NCBI GenBank assembly: GCA_009774055.1
Contig: VSNB01000191.1
Coordinates: 1-6,113 of the forward strand
From: Clostridiales bacterium
GTDB taxonomy: Bacteria > Bacillota > Clostridia > Oscillospirales > Oscillospiraceae
Direction of reading: 5' to 3'
Length of the DNA stretch: 6,113 nt
Part shown: in pieces, positions 1 through 5,592 of the stretch
How positions within the stretch are numbered: the first letter of the stretch is position 1
How the letters are laid out: each line of letters starts with the position of its first letter
Notes under the pieces: model-generated
What the model saw: only the letters and a program-made list of their open reading frames with translations
The model's database searches: none
Told to the model about the DNA's origin: nothing
Position numbers and translations under genes: made by a program

Positions 1-249
1 GTGCTGAACCGTGAAGCTGTACCAACGCCCATGCTGTATAAGCGGGCGGCTGGCTGTTCCCGGACACGCTGGCCCAGCCTTTTTGAAGATAACTTCTGGA
101 CTGGCAGCGCCGTCGCAAAGATTCTCCAGGATGAGCGCTATCTTGGGAAAAACATTTACGGTAAACGGACACGGGATATGGTAGGCCACACGCACACCGT
201 CAGGGTCAGCCGTGGGGATTGGATCATCGTAGAGGACACTCATTCTTAA
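1..249 (+). pseudogene. Large serine recombinase fragment, cut off at its 3' side
   Basis: This open frame encodes an 82-residue piece resembling the middle of a large serine recombinase (the 'Recombinase' domain, Pfam PF07508 type) as found in conjugative transposons and prophages of Clostridia. The supporting signature is the run from about residue 30, with NFWTGSAVAKIL followed by DERYLGKN. It matches the family pattern of a conserved Trp, a short helix ending in IL, then a Y-x-G motif. The resolvase catalytic domain with its nucleophilic Ser would lie upstream of the window and cannot be seen. The GTG at position 1 is therefore probably an internal codon, not a start. Family-like sequence runs to about residue 81 (VEDTH) and then stops after one more codon, so the rest of the DNA-binding region is missing. 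Base composition is clearly less GC-rich than in the neighbouring genes, which fits foreign origin. It converges on the ABC operon. Family assignment is from memory of the motif, without a search. Confidence 0.72.
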
Positions 250-2093
250 TAGTACTGCGCCTGAGCGCGCCAGAGGCGGGCGTACAGGCCCTCCTCCTGC
301 TCCAGCAGCTCCTCGTGGGAGCCCGTCTGGAGGATGGATCCGTTGTCAAAGACATACACCACATCGCAGAAGCGGCAGGAGGACATCCGGTGGGAAATAT
401 AGACGCTGGTCTTGCCCTCCACCATCCGGCCGAAGCGGCTGTAGATTTCGTACTCGCTGACCGGGTCCAGGGCGGCAGTGGGCTCGTCCAGGATGACCAC
501 CGGGGCGTCCTTGTAGAGGGCCCGGGCGATGGCCAGCTTCTGCCCCTCGCCGCCGGAGAGCTCCACGCCGTCCTCCTTCTGCTGGAAAAGGCCGGTTTCC
601 AGGCCCGCCTCCATCCGCTCCGCCCGTTCCTTCATCCCCGCCTTCTCCAGGCAGTCCCAGACCCTCTGCGGATCGTACACCGTGCTGGCGGCCACGTTCT
701 CCCCCAGCTTCATGGAAAAGAGCTTGAAGTCCTGGAACACCACCGACAGAAGGGACAGGTATTCCCCATAGTCGTACTTGCGGATGTCGATGCCGTTGAG
801 GAGAATTTCCCCCTCGGTGGGGTCATAGAGACGGCAGAGAAGCTTGATGAAGGTGGTCTTCCCCGCGCCGTTGGGGCCCACGACGGCAAGCTTCCGGCCC
901 TTGGGCAGGGTACAGGTCACGTGGCGCAGGCTCCACTGGTCCTGGTTGGGGTAGCGGAAGCTGACGTCCCGGAACTCCAGGTCGTAGTCCCCATCGTTCC
1001 GTTTCTCCACCGGCAGGGTGCCGTTGTACTTCTCCGACGGGGTGTCCAGGAAGGCGGCGAACTCCTTCATATACTTCCGGTGGAGATCCAGGCGTCCCAG
1101 CATCTCAATGCCCTGGCTCACCGCCCCGGCGAAGGCGGTGATGGCCCCCACCTGCATGGACACCGCGCCCACGGTGATGAGCCCCGCCATGGCCTTGAGG
1201 CCCACGAAGGCGTAGGCAAGCAGCACGGTCGTCAGGTTCACCACGGAGATCAGGGAACGGATGCTCTGGCCGCGCATATAGTTCTTCTTGAATTGGGCGT
1301 TTCTGGTCTTCTCGTTGCGCATGAACTTGTCCATGACCATACCGCTTATATCGTAGGTCCGCATATCCTTCCCCACCGGGTAGTCCACCAGGCGGTAGAA
1401 TGCCCCGAAGCGGCGGTTGCCGTCGATGCCGTCCTCGTACATCCTCATGTCCACCTTATTGGCCCAGTTGGTCAGGGGGATGCACGCCGCCGTCACCCCC
1501 AAAGCCGCCGCCAGCAGCGCCAGCGCCGCCCAGGGGGAATTCAGCATCCGCACCCACGCCGGGACGTCGGGAGCCACGTCTCCCCGGAGGAACAGGTGGC
1601 TGACGGTCAGCAGGGCGTAGAGGATGGTGGCCCCGTGCTCCAGGGCCCCGGTCAGGTCCAGGAGGAAGCCGGACGTCCCGCCTCCGCCGCCGCAGTTGCG
1701 GCTGCCCTCCACGGCCCGGACCTTCTTATCCATGATCTCCTGGGTTTCCAGCTGCTGGTAGTCCATGGTCAGGCACTTCCTCATAATGGCCAGCTCCGTC
1801 AGGTCCTCGGATTTGAACAATTGGTTCTCCTGGTACAGGTTCAGCAGCTTGTACGCCAGCCCCAGGCCGAGGTTCAGCCCCACCATCCACCAGACCAGGG
1901 TCATGACCCCCTCCCCGCCCGCCAAGAGGCGGTCCAGGATCCGGGCGCCCAGGATGATGCTCACAAAGGGAAACGCCGAATGCAGCAGGGAGGACAGCAC
2001 GGTCACCGGCAGCAGCCCCGGCATTTTCGCCGACGTCACCCGCAGGGATGCCCGGAAGTCCCGGAAAAATTCCCGCAGCTCAGTTTTCTTCAT
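246..2093 (-). CDS. ABC exporter half-transporter, second subunit (TMD-NBD fusion)
   Basis: A 615-residue protein combining a membrane domain and an ATPase domain, typical of ABCB-type exporters that use ATP to move a substrate out across the cytoplasmic membrane. Hydrophobic segments lie at about residues 25-50, 62-82, 152-170, 186-205, 283-303 and 305-328, giving the usual six helices. The nucleotide-binding domain begins near 370: A-loop Tyr381, Walker A GPNGAGKT (406-413), Q-loop Gln454, signature LSGGE (512-516), Walker B VVILDE with catalytic Glu537, D-loop ALD (541-543) and switch His568. The signature has Glu where Gln is usual. A run of five glycines (135-139) lies in the first cytoplasmic loop. 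There is no N-terminal peptidase C39 domain. Its ATG is preceded by AGGAGG (2108-2103) and lies 14 bp inside the upstream ABC gene, so the two are translationally coupled and probably form a heterodimer. Its stop codon touches the recombinase fragment, so a slightly altered C-terminus is possible. The substrate is unknown. Confidence 0.93.
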   Translation of the reverse strand: MKKTELREFFRDFRASLRVTSAKMPGLLPVTVLSSLLHSAFPFVSIILGARILDRLLAGGEGVMTLVWWMVGLNLGLGLAYKLLNLYQENQLFKSEDLTELAIMRKCLTMDYQQLETQEIMDKKVRAVEGSRNCGGGGGTSGFLLDLTGALEHGATILYALLTVSHLFLRGDVAPDVPAWVRMLNSPWAALALLAAALGVTAACIPLTNWANKVDMRMYEDGIDGNRRFGAFYRLVDYPVGKDMRTYDISGMVMDKFMRNEKTRNAQFKKNYMRGQSIRSLISVVNLTTVLLAYAFVGLKAMAGLITVGAVSMQVGAITAFAGAVSQGIEMLGRLDLHRKYMKEFAAFLDTPSEKYNGTLPVEKRNDGDYDLEFRDVSFRYPNQDQWSLRHVTCTLPKGRKLAVVGPNGAGKTTFIKLLCRLYDPTEGEILLNGIDIRKYDYGEYLSLLSVVFQDFKLFSMKLGENVAASTVYDPQRVWDCLEKAGMKERAERMEAGLETGLFQQKEDGVELSGGEGQKLAIARALYKDAPVVILDEPTAALDPVSEYEIYSRFGRMVEGKTSVYISHRMSSCRFCDVVYVFDNGSILQTGSHEELLEQEEGLYARLWRAQAQYY

Positions 2094-3897
2094 GGGTTTG
2101 TCCCTCCTTCTTATCCTTGTACCAGGAGCTCTGCACCTCGAACAGCTTCGCGTAGGCTCCGCCCCTGGCCAGCAGCTCCTGATGGGAGCCCATCTCCGTG
2201 ATGCGGCCCCCCTCCATATAGACCACCCGGTGGCAGAACTGGGTGGAGCCCAGGCGGTGGGAGATGAACACGCTGGTCTTGTCCGCCGTCTCCTGGGCGT
2301 ACTTCCGGTACAGGTCCGCCTCCGCCAGGGGGTCCAGGGCGGCGGTGGGCTCGTCCAGGATCAGCAGGGGCGCGTCCTTCAGCAGGGCCCGGGCGAAGGC
2401 CAGCCGCTGCCGCTGGCCCCCGGAGAGCTCCACGCCGTCCTTCTCCATCTGCTGGGTGAGGCTGGCGTCCAGGCCCTTGGGCAGGGCGCCGACGGCCTCC
2501 CGCAGGCCGGCCTTGTCCAGGGCGTCCCAGACCCGGTCCCGGTCGTATCGCTCCCGGCCCGCCACGTTCTCGCCGATGGTGAAGGGCAGCAGGCTTACGT
2601 CCTGGAACACCGTGCCCACCAGCTCCCAATACGCCTTGGGATCGAATTGTTCAGCGGGGACGCCGTCGATCAGGATTTCCCCGCTGTCCGGGCGGTAGAG
2701 GCCGCTGAGCAGCTTCACCAGTGTGGTCTTCCCCGCGCCGTTGAGGCCCACCAGAGCCACCTTCTCCCCCGGCTCCAGGGTGAGGGACAGATGGTCGATG
2801 GCTGGCGTCTTCGCCTCCGGATAAGTGAAGGTCACGTCCCGCAGCTCCACCCGGGGCGGGCGGCGGACGGCGTCCGCTTTGGCGTCTCCGCTCTCGTGTA
2901 CCGGGTCCTCCCGGTCCATGAAGTTCCGGAAGTGGTTGAAGCCGATGCTGTAATAGAGCAGGTTGTCGTGGGTCTGGATAAACTCGCTCAGCCACATGGT
3001 GAGTGTGGAGAGGACGCCCAGGGAGAAGGTAAAGCCCGCCGCGTCCATCTCTCCGGACAGAAAGGCCGACACCAGCACCGTATAGGCCAGAATGTCCCGC
3101 AGGGCCAGGAACAGGGTGTCGCTGACCAGGCCCAGCCGCCGCCGCCTCTCCCGCTTCCGCCGGTAGACCCACAGCCGCTGGAACGCCGTGTGCAGGGAGT
3201 CCATAAACCACGACTCCATGCGATAAAGCCGCACGTCCTTGCCGTTGGCGGGGTTGTCGGACTGCCGGACCAGGTAGTCCCGCTCCCGGTAGCCCTGGGC
3301 CCGCTCTTTCTGGGTCTGGACCTCGTACCGGCGGACCAGGGAGGCGGCGGCGCAGTTGGCGGCGGTCATCCCCGCCAGCACCAGCAGAATCCGCCAGTCC
3401 AGCACGGCGGCCGCCGCACCGTAGAGGAGGATCCCCAGCAGGTTCCGCAGCCAGGGCTCCATGATGTAGACCAGCTCGTTGACCCCGCCGGCCATGGGGT
3501 TGCCCGCCATGTTCTTGGCGGCGGCCAGCTCCCGCTGTCCCTCGGCGGACTCCAGGAGGCTGTAGTCCATGGTCATGGCTTTCTTCATTAGTCCCGCCAC
3601 GCAGACCTCCTGGCGGAAGTTGTCCCGCAGGATGACGTTCCGGTTCTCCAGCCAGTCCCGGAGGAAGGCTGCCCCGGCGTAGAGGGCCATCAGCCCCCCG
3701 ATCACCGCCAGGTACCGCCCCATGCCGCCGCCCCGGGTCAGGGCCGCCACCGCCGCCGCGGGCAGCAGGGTGGACAGAAGGGGCAGCAGCAGCTTCATGG
3801 CGATGAGCGCCGAGAGCAGCAGGGGGAACCGCTTTTCGTACTTCACCAGCCGCCGCAGCAGCCAGATTTCGTTGCTGAGGGCAGAATGTCTTTTCAT
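2080..3897 (-). CDS. ABC exporter half-transporter, first subunit (TMD-NBD fusion)
   Basis: A 605-residue ABCB-type exporter subunit. Hydrophobic segments are at about residues 22-50, 61-80, 148-166, 168-186, 262-281 and 286-305. The ATPase domain starts near 349, with A-loop Tyr359, Walker A GLNGAGKT (384-391), Q-loop Gln432, canonical signature LSGGQRQ (491-497), Walker B LLILDE with catalytic Glu516, D-loop (ALD, 520-522) and switch His547. It is therefore expected to be an active ATPase. The start chosen is the ATG at 3897, because AAAGGAG (3912-3906) lies eight bases upstream. The frame stays open for 33 more codons to a TTG at 3996, but that extension runs through the promoter and operator and has no Shine-Dalgarno site. 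The downstream ABC gene starts inside its last codons, as in many heterodimeric exporters. It lacks a peptidase domain, so it would not itself cleave a leader peptide. It is likely transcribed from its own promoter under control of the neighbouring LytTR regulator (inference from the operator). The substrate is unknown; an antimicrobial or signalling peptide, lipid or drug are all possible. Confidence 0.93.
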   Translation of the reverse strand: MKRHSALSNEIWLLRRLVKYEKRFPLLLSALIAMKLLLPLLSTLLPAAAVAALTRGGGMGRYLAVIGGLMALYAGAAFLRDWLENRNVILRDNFRQEVCVAGLMKKAMTMDYSLLESAEGQRELAAAKNMAGNPMAGGVNELVYIMEPWLRNLLGILLYGAAAAVLDWRILLVLAGMTAANCAAASLVRRYEVQTQKERAQGYRERDYLVRQSDNPANGKDVRLYRMESWFMDSLHTAFQRLWVYRRKRERRRRLGLVSDTLFLALRDILAYTVLVSAFLSGEMDAAGFTFSLGVLSTLTMWLSEFIQTHDNLLYYSIGFNHFRNFMDREDPVHESGDAKADAVRRPPRVELRDVTFTYPEAKTPAIDHLSLTLEPGEKVALVGLNGAGKTTLVKLLSGLYRPDSGEILIDGVPAEQFDPKAYWELVGTVFQDVSLLPFTIGENVAGRERYDRDRVWDALDKAGLREAVGALPKGLDASLTQQMEKDGVELSGGQRQRLAFARALLKDAPLLILDEPTAALDPLAEADLYRKYAQETADKTSVFISHRLGSTQFCHRVVYMEGGRITEMGSHQELLARGGAYAKLFEVQSSWYKDKKEGQTHEEN

Positions 3898-3905
3898 TTG
3901 CCTCA

Positions 3906-3912
3906 CTCCTTT
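3906..3912 (-). promoter_or_regulatory. Ribosome binding site of the first ABC gene
   Basis: AAAGGAG on the minus strand, eight bases before the ATG at 3897. It decides between this start and the possible upstream TTG at 3996, which has only a C-rich stretch before it and no Shine-Dalgarno match. Confidence 0.8.
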
Positions 3913-3926
3913 CCTTTGCTGGCGGC

Positions 3927-3935
3927 AGTATAGCA
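3927..3935 (-). promoter_or_regulatory. Extended -10 promoter of the ABC exporter operon
   Basis: The minus strand reads TGC then TATACT (hexamer 3932-3927), a good extended -10 element for the housekeeping sigma factor. Transcription should start near 3920, giving a leader of only about 23 bases before the ABC start codon. No proper -35 is found: at 17-bp spacing the hexamer is GCATTT, and the best alternative, TTGCAT at 19 bp, matches three of six. A strong -10 with a missing -35, next to a tandem operator, is the usual layout of an activator-dependent promoter. The elements are seen; the activator dependence is inferred. Confidence 0.65.
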
Positions 3936-3952
3936 CAGCTTTCCCCGGAAAA

Positions 3953-3995
3953 TGCAATTCGCGCACGAATTGCAGAAATTCGAGCGCGAATTGCA
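3953..3995 (-). promoter_or_regulatory. Tandem 9-12-9 operator, probable LytTR regulator binding site
   Basis: On the minus strand the 9-mer TGCAATTCG occurs exactly twice, at 3995-3987 and 3974-3966, with 12 bp between, so the repeats are 21 bp or two helical turns apart. Known LytTR sites (AgrA, ComE) are 9-bp imperfect direct repeats separated by about 12 bp, and the core GCAATTC resembles the ComE pattern CAnTTC. Each copy is also half of a palindrome: TGCAATTCG-4 nt-CGAATTGCA is perfect over nine pairs at 3953-3974, and a six-pair version (AATTCG/CGAATT) lies at 3977-3992. The proximal direct repeat ends 33 bp before the -10 hexamer. The same motif is absent upstream of the regulator gene. 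The neighbouring LytTR protein is the obvious candidate ligand. A dimeric repressor or an RNA hairpin are alternatives. Confidence 0.68.
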
Positions 3996-4005
3996 AAGGG
4001 GGCCG

Positions 4006-4731
4006 TCACAGCGGCAGCAGAATTTCCGTGGCGAACACCCCGGGCTCGTTCTGCCGGTTGACGTAGCCGCCGTATTTTTCCACCACCCGGTCGATGCGTT
4101 TGAGGCCGTGGCCGTGGTTCCCCCGCTTGGCGGAGATATAGGCGGCGTCGATCTTCCGGACCGTCTCGGCGGTGGCGTTGGTGATGGAGAGGTAGAGCTG
4201 CTTTTTCAGTACGCCGATGTAGAGCCGCAGGAACCGGCGGTCCTCCTCCACCCGCTCGCAGGACTCCACGGCGTTATCGATGAGGTTGCCAAGAATCACG
4301 CACAGGTCGATGTCCGACACGGTGAGGGCCTGGGGGACCTCGGCCTTGAAGTTCAGCTCAATCTCCTTTTTCAGCACCAGGGACAGCTTGGCGTTGAGGA
4401 TGGCGTCCACGCTGACGTTGCCCGTCTCCGCCAGGGCCCGGATGCCGTCCAGGTCCTCCTCCAGGCGGTCCAGGTACGCCCGGGCCCCCTCCCCCTGGCC
4501 CATGTCCAGCTTGGCCTTGAGGGTCTGGAGGTGGTTGTGGTAGTCGTGCCGCCAGCCCCGCATCATGAGGTAGATGTTCTGCACCTCGTCGATCTGGCGG
4601 GCCAGGAGCTTGTTCTGGTAGGCGGCGATCCGCCGGTCCGCCCGCCGCAGCAGCAGCCAGGCCCCCAGGGCGGCCCCTCCCGCCGCCAGCGCCGCCAGTC
4701 CGGCGGCCAGCAAAATCATCCAGAATTTCAT
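4006..4731 (-). CDS. Short GHKL sensor histidine kinase (AgrC/ComD-like, one membrane helix)
   Basis: A 241-residue histidine kinase that should autophosphorylate and pass the phosphate to the response regulator encoded just upstream. One hydrophobic helix lies at about residues 3-28, followed by a linker helix and the SpoOB-like dimerisation segment with the phospho-acceptor motif RHDYHNHL (His62 the likely site). The ATP-binding GHKL domain follows, with N-box GNLIDNA (148-154; Asn149, Asn153) and G2 box GHGL (207-210). These match the kinase half of AgrC/ComD-type receptors. Those receptors normally carry about six membrane helices and are over 400 residues long; here that sensor is absent and only a single anchor remains. 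The ATG lies one base after the regulator stop codon, with GGGAGG (4743-4738) inside the regulator's last codons, so translation is coupled. The enzyme looks catalytically complete. What it senses cannot be read from its sequence. Confidence 0.92.
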   Translation of the reverse strand: MKFWMILLAAGLAALAAGGAALGAWLLLRRADRRIAAYQNKLLARQIDEVQNIYLMMRGWRHDYHNHLQTLKAKLDMGQGEGARAYLDRLEEDLDGIRALAETGNVSVDAILNAKLSLVLKKEIELNFKAEVPQALTVSDIDLCVILGNLIDNAVESCERVEEDRRFLRLYIGVLKKQLYLSITNATAETVRKIDAAYISAKRGNHGHGLKRIDRVVEKYGGYVNRQNEPGVFATEILLPL

Positions 4732-4732
4732 C

Positions 4733-5443
4733 TTACGCCTCCCGGTAGTAGTCGATAAACGCCCGGCTGAGCCTCTCCCAGGCCCCCCGGCTGACGGGGA
4801 CGCTGCGCCCGCCCTCCAAAAGGCACGCCGTGCGCCCTACCCGCTCCACCCGCCGCAGGTTCACCAGAAAGCTCCGATGGGCGGGGACGAAGTCCGTCCC
4901 CAGGCGGCAGGCCAGGGCGGAGAGGGGCTCCTTTACCGTCACCGGCCCGCCCTCCGTCTCAATCCGCACCGCGTGGCCCCGGGCCTCCAGGTAGAGGATG
5001 GCGTCCTCCTCCAGGCGGAGATGCTCCCCGTCCGCCTCCACCGCCAGGTACCGGCTGGCCCGCCCCAGCCGGGACAGGACCAGGTCCAGCAGGGGGAAAA
5101 GGTTGTCCTCCGCCACCGGCTTCATGAGGTAGCGCAGGGCGGCGACCTCGTAGCCCGCGAAGACGTACCCCGGGTGGTTGGTGAGGAAGGCCAGGGCCAC
5201 CCGGGCGTCCGTCTCCCGAATCCGCCGGGCCAGCTCCAGGCCGCTGAGGTTCCCCCCGCCCAGGTCGATGTCCAGCAGGATGAGGTCGTAGGGGTAGCTG
5301 CCCGCCGTCTCGAAGAGCAGCTCCTCCCCGCTGGCGAAGGTCCGCACCCGGCAGGGCGTCCCCCGGGCCGCGCTCCAGCGTCCCGCCAGGGCCTCCACCG
5401 CTCCCGCCAGGGCCCCCTCGTCGTCGCAGATCACCACGCGCAT
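4733..5443 (-). CDS. LytTR-family response regulator (AgrA/ComE-like)
   Basis: A 236-residue DNA-binding response regulator. The N-terminal receiver domain (about 1-122) shows the acidic pair Asp7-Asp8, phospho-acceptor Asp58 in LILLDID, Thr88 and Lys108 (MKP), all the residues needed for phosphorylation. The C-terminal LytTR domain (about 131-234) shows the family features: a YLEARGH strand near 151 and HRSFLVNL near 189-196. Proteins of this family bind tandem 9-bp repeats and usually activate peptide-signalling, bacteriocin or exporter genes. The start chosen is the ATG at 5443, because AAAAGGAGG (5459-5451) lies seven bases upstream and the protein then begins directly with the receiver motif MRVVICDDE. 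A longer frame to 5569 would cross the promoter. The gene is first in its operon, followed after one base by the kinase gene. Its likely target is the operator ahead of the ABC genes. No such motif appears at its own promoter, so autoregulation is not evident. Confidence 0.94.
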   Translation of the reverse strand: MRVVICDDEGALAGAVEALAGRWSAARGTPCRVRTFASGEELLFETAGSYPYDLILLDIDLGGGNLSGLELARRIRETDARVALAFLTNHPGYVFAGYEVAALRYLMKPVAEDNLFPLLDLVLSRLGRASRYLAVEADGEHLRLEEDAILYLEARGHAVRIETEGGPVTVKEPLSALACRLGTDFVPAHRSFLVNLRRVERVGRTACLLEGGRSVPVSRGAWERLSRAFIDYYREA

Positions 5444-5450
5444 CTTGACG

Positions 5451-5459
5451 CCTCCTTTT
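5451..5459 (-). promoter_or_regulatory. Ribosome binding site of the response regulator gene
   Basis: AAAAGGAGG on the minus strand, seven bases before the ATG at 5443. It settles the start of the regulator against longer in-frame readings that run back through the promoter to 5569. Confidence 0.85.
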
Positions 5460-5479
5460 CCGGCAGATGGTTTTGCTCC

Positions 5480-5508
5480 AGTATACAGGATTTTCCCGTC
5501 CGTGGCAA
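5480..5508 (-). promoter_or_regulatory. Sigma-A-type promoter of the regulator-kinase operon
   Basis: The minus strand has a -35 box TTGCCA (5508-5503, five of six to consensus), a 17-bp spacer and a -10 box TATACT (5485-5480, five of six). Transcription would begin near 5473, about 30 bases ahead of the regulator ATG. The near-consensus boxes suggest steady, factor-independent expression of the two-component pair. Confidence 0.75.
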
Positions 5509-5538
5509 GAGGCCCGCGGCGGATTCCGGCTCTTGCCA
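5503..5538. repeat. 9-bp inverted repeat spanning two divergent -35 boxes
   Basis: TGGCAAGAG (5503-5511) and CTCTTGCCA (5530-5538) are exact inverted copies, 18 bp apart. Each arm contains the TTGCCA -35 box of one of the two diverging promoters, plus three further symmetric bases beyond what the boxes require. The symmetry could be a binding site for a shared dimeric regulator, or a by-product of two similar -35 boxes facing away from each other. Confidence 0.6.
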
Positions 5539-5561
5539 AGGGGCGGAGGAAATGGTATAAT
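5533..5561 (+). promoter_or_regulatory. Sigma-A-type promoter of ppk1
   Basis: The plus strand has -35 TTGCCA (5533-5538), a 17-bp spacer and a perfect -10 TATAAT (5556-5561) with an extended TGG directly before it. Transcription would begin near 5568, about 25 bases ahead of the ppk1 ATG. This is the strongest promoter-like sequence in the window. Confidence 0.8.
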
Positions 5562-5579
5562 ACTCCCACCTCAGAAAAA

Positions 5580-5585
5580 GGGAGG
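5580..5585 (+). promoter_or_regulatory. Ribosome binding site of ppk1
   Basis: GGGAGG on the plus strand, seven bases before the ATG at 5593. It fixes the start of the partial polyphosphate kinase gene, which has no other plausible in-frame start this close to the promoter. Confidence 0.85.
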
Positions 5586-5592
5586 CGGTCCC

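Noticed and set aside
219..2201. 660-codon open frame on the plus strand opposite the second ABC gene
   Set aside because: Composition is rich in His, Gln, Gly, Pro and Val with no recognisable domain, as expected of the antisense of a GC-rich gene. The opposite strand encodes a complete ABC protein with all motifs.
553..2441. 22-bp identical stretch shared by the two ABC genes (553-574 and 2420-2441)
   Set aside because: It encodes the shared DGVELSGG signature region of two paralogous ATPase domains, so it is protein homology and not a mobile repeat.
1765..3591. 608-codon open frame on the plus strand across both ABC genes
   Set aside because: It is antisense to two clear ABC genes, spans their junction, has no ribosome binding site and shows the same shadow composition.
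3898..3996. 33-residue N-terminal extension of the first ABC protein from a TTG at 3996
   Set aside because: It would translate the operator and the -10 box, and has no Shine-Dalgarno site; the ATG at 3897 has a good one.
2651..4009. 452-codon minus-strand frame, and a similar one at 2111-2629
   Set aside because: These are shifted frames of the first ABC gene, full of Gly, Pro, Arg and Ala with no motifs, while the correct frame carries Walker A, signature and Walker B.
3952..4758. 268-codon plus-strand frame opposite the kinase gene
   Set aside because: Shadow of the kinase gene: the minus strand carries the H, N and G2 boxes in order, and this frame has no domain.
5444..5569. 42-residue N-terminal extension of the response regulator
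   Set aside because: It crosses the regulator's promoter and the ppk1 promoter. The receiver domain begins exactly at the ATG at 5443, which has a strong ribosome binding site.
5444..5592. Riboswitch or small RNA in the divergent intergenic region
   Set aside because: Both predicted leaders are only about 25-30 bases and the space is filled by promoter elements; the only strong dyad overlaps the -35 boxes, not a transcribed leader.
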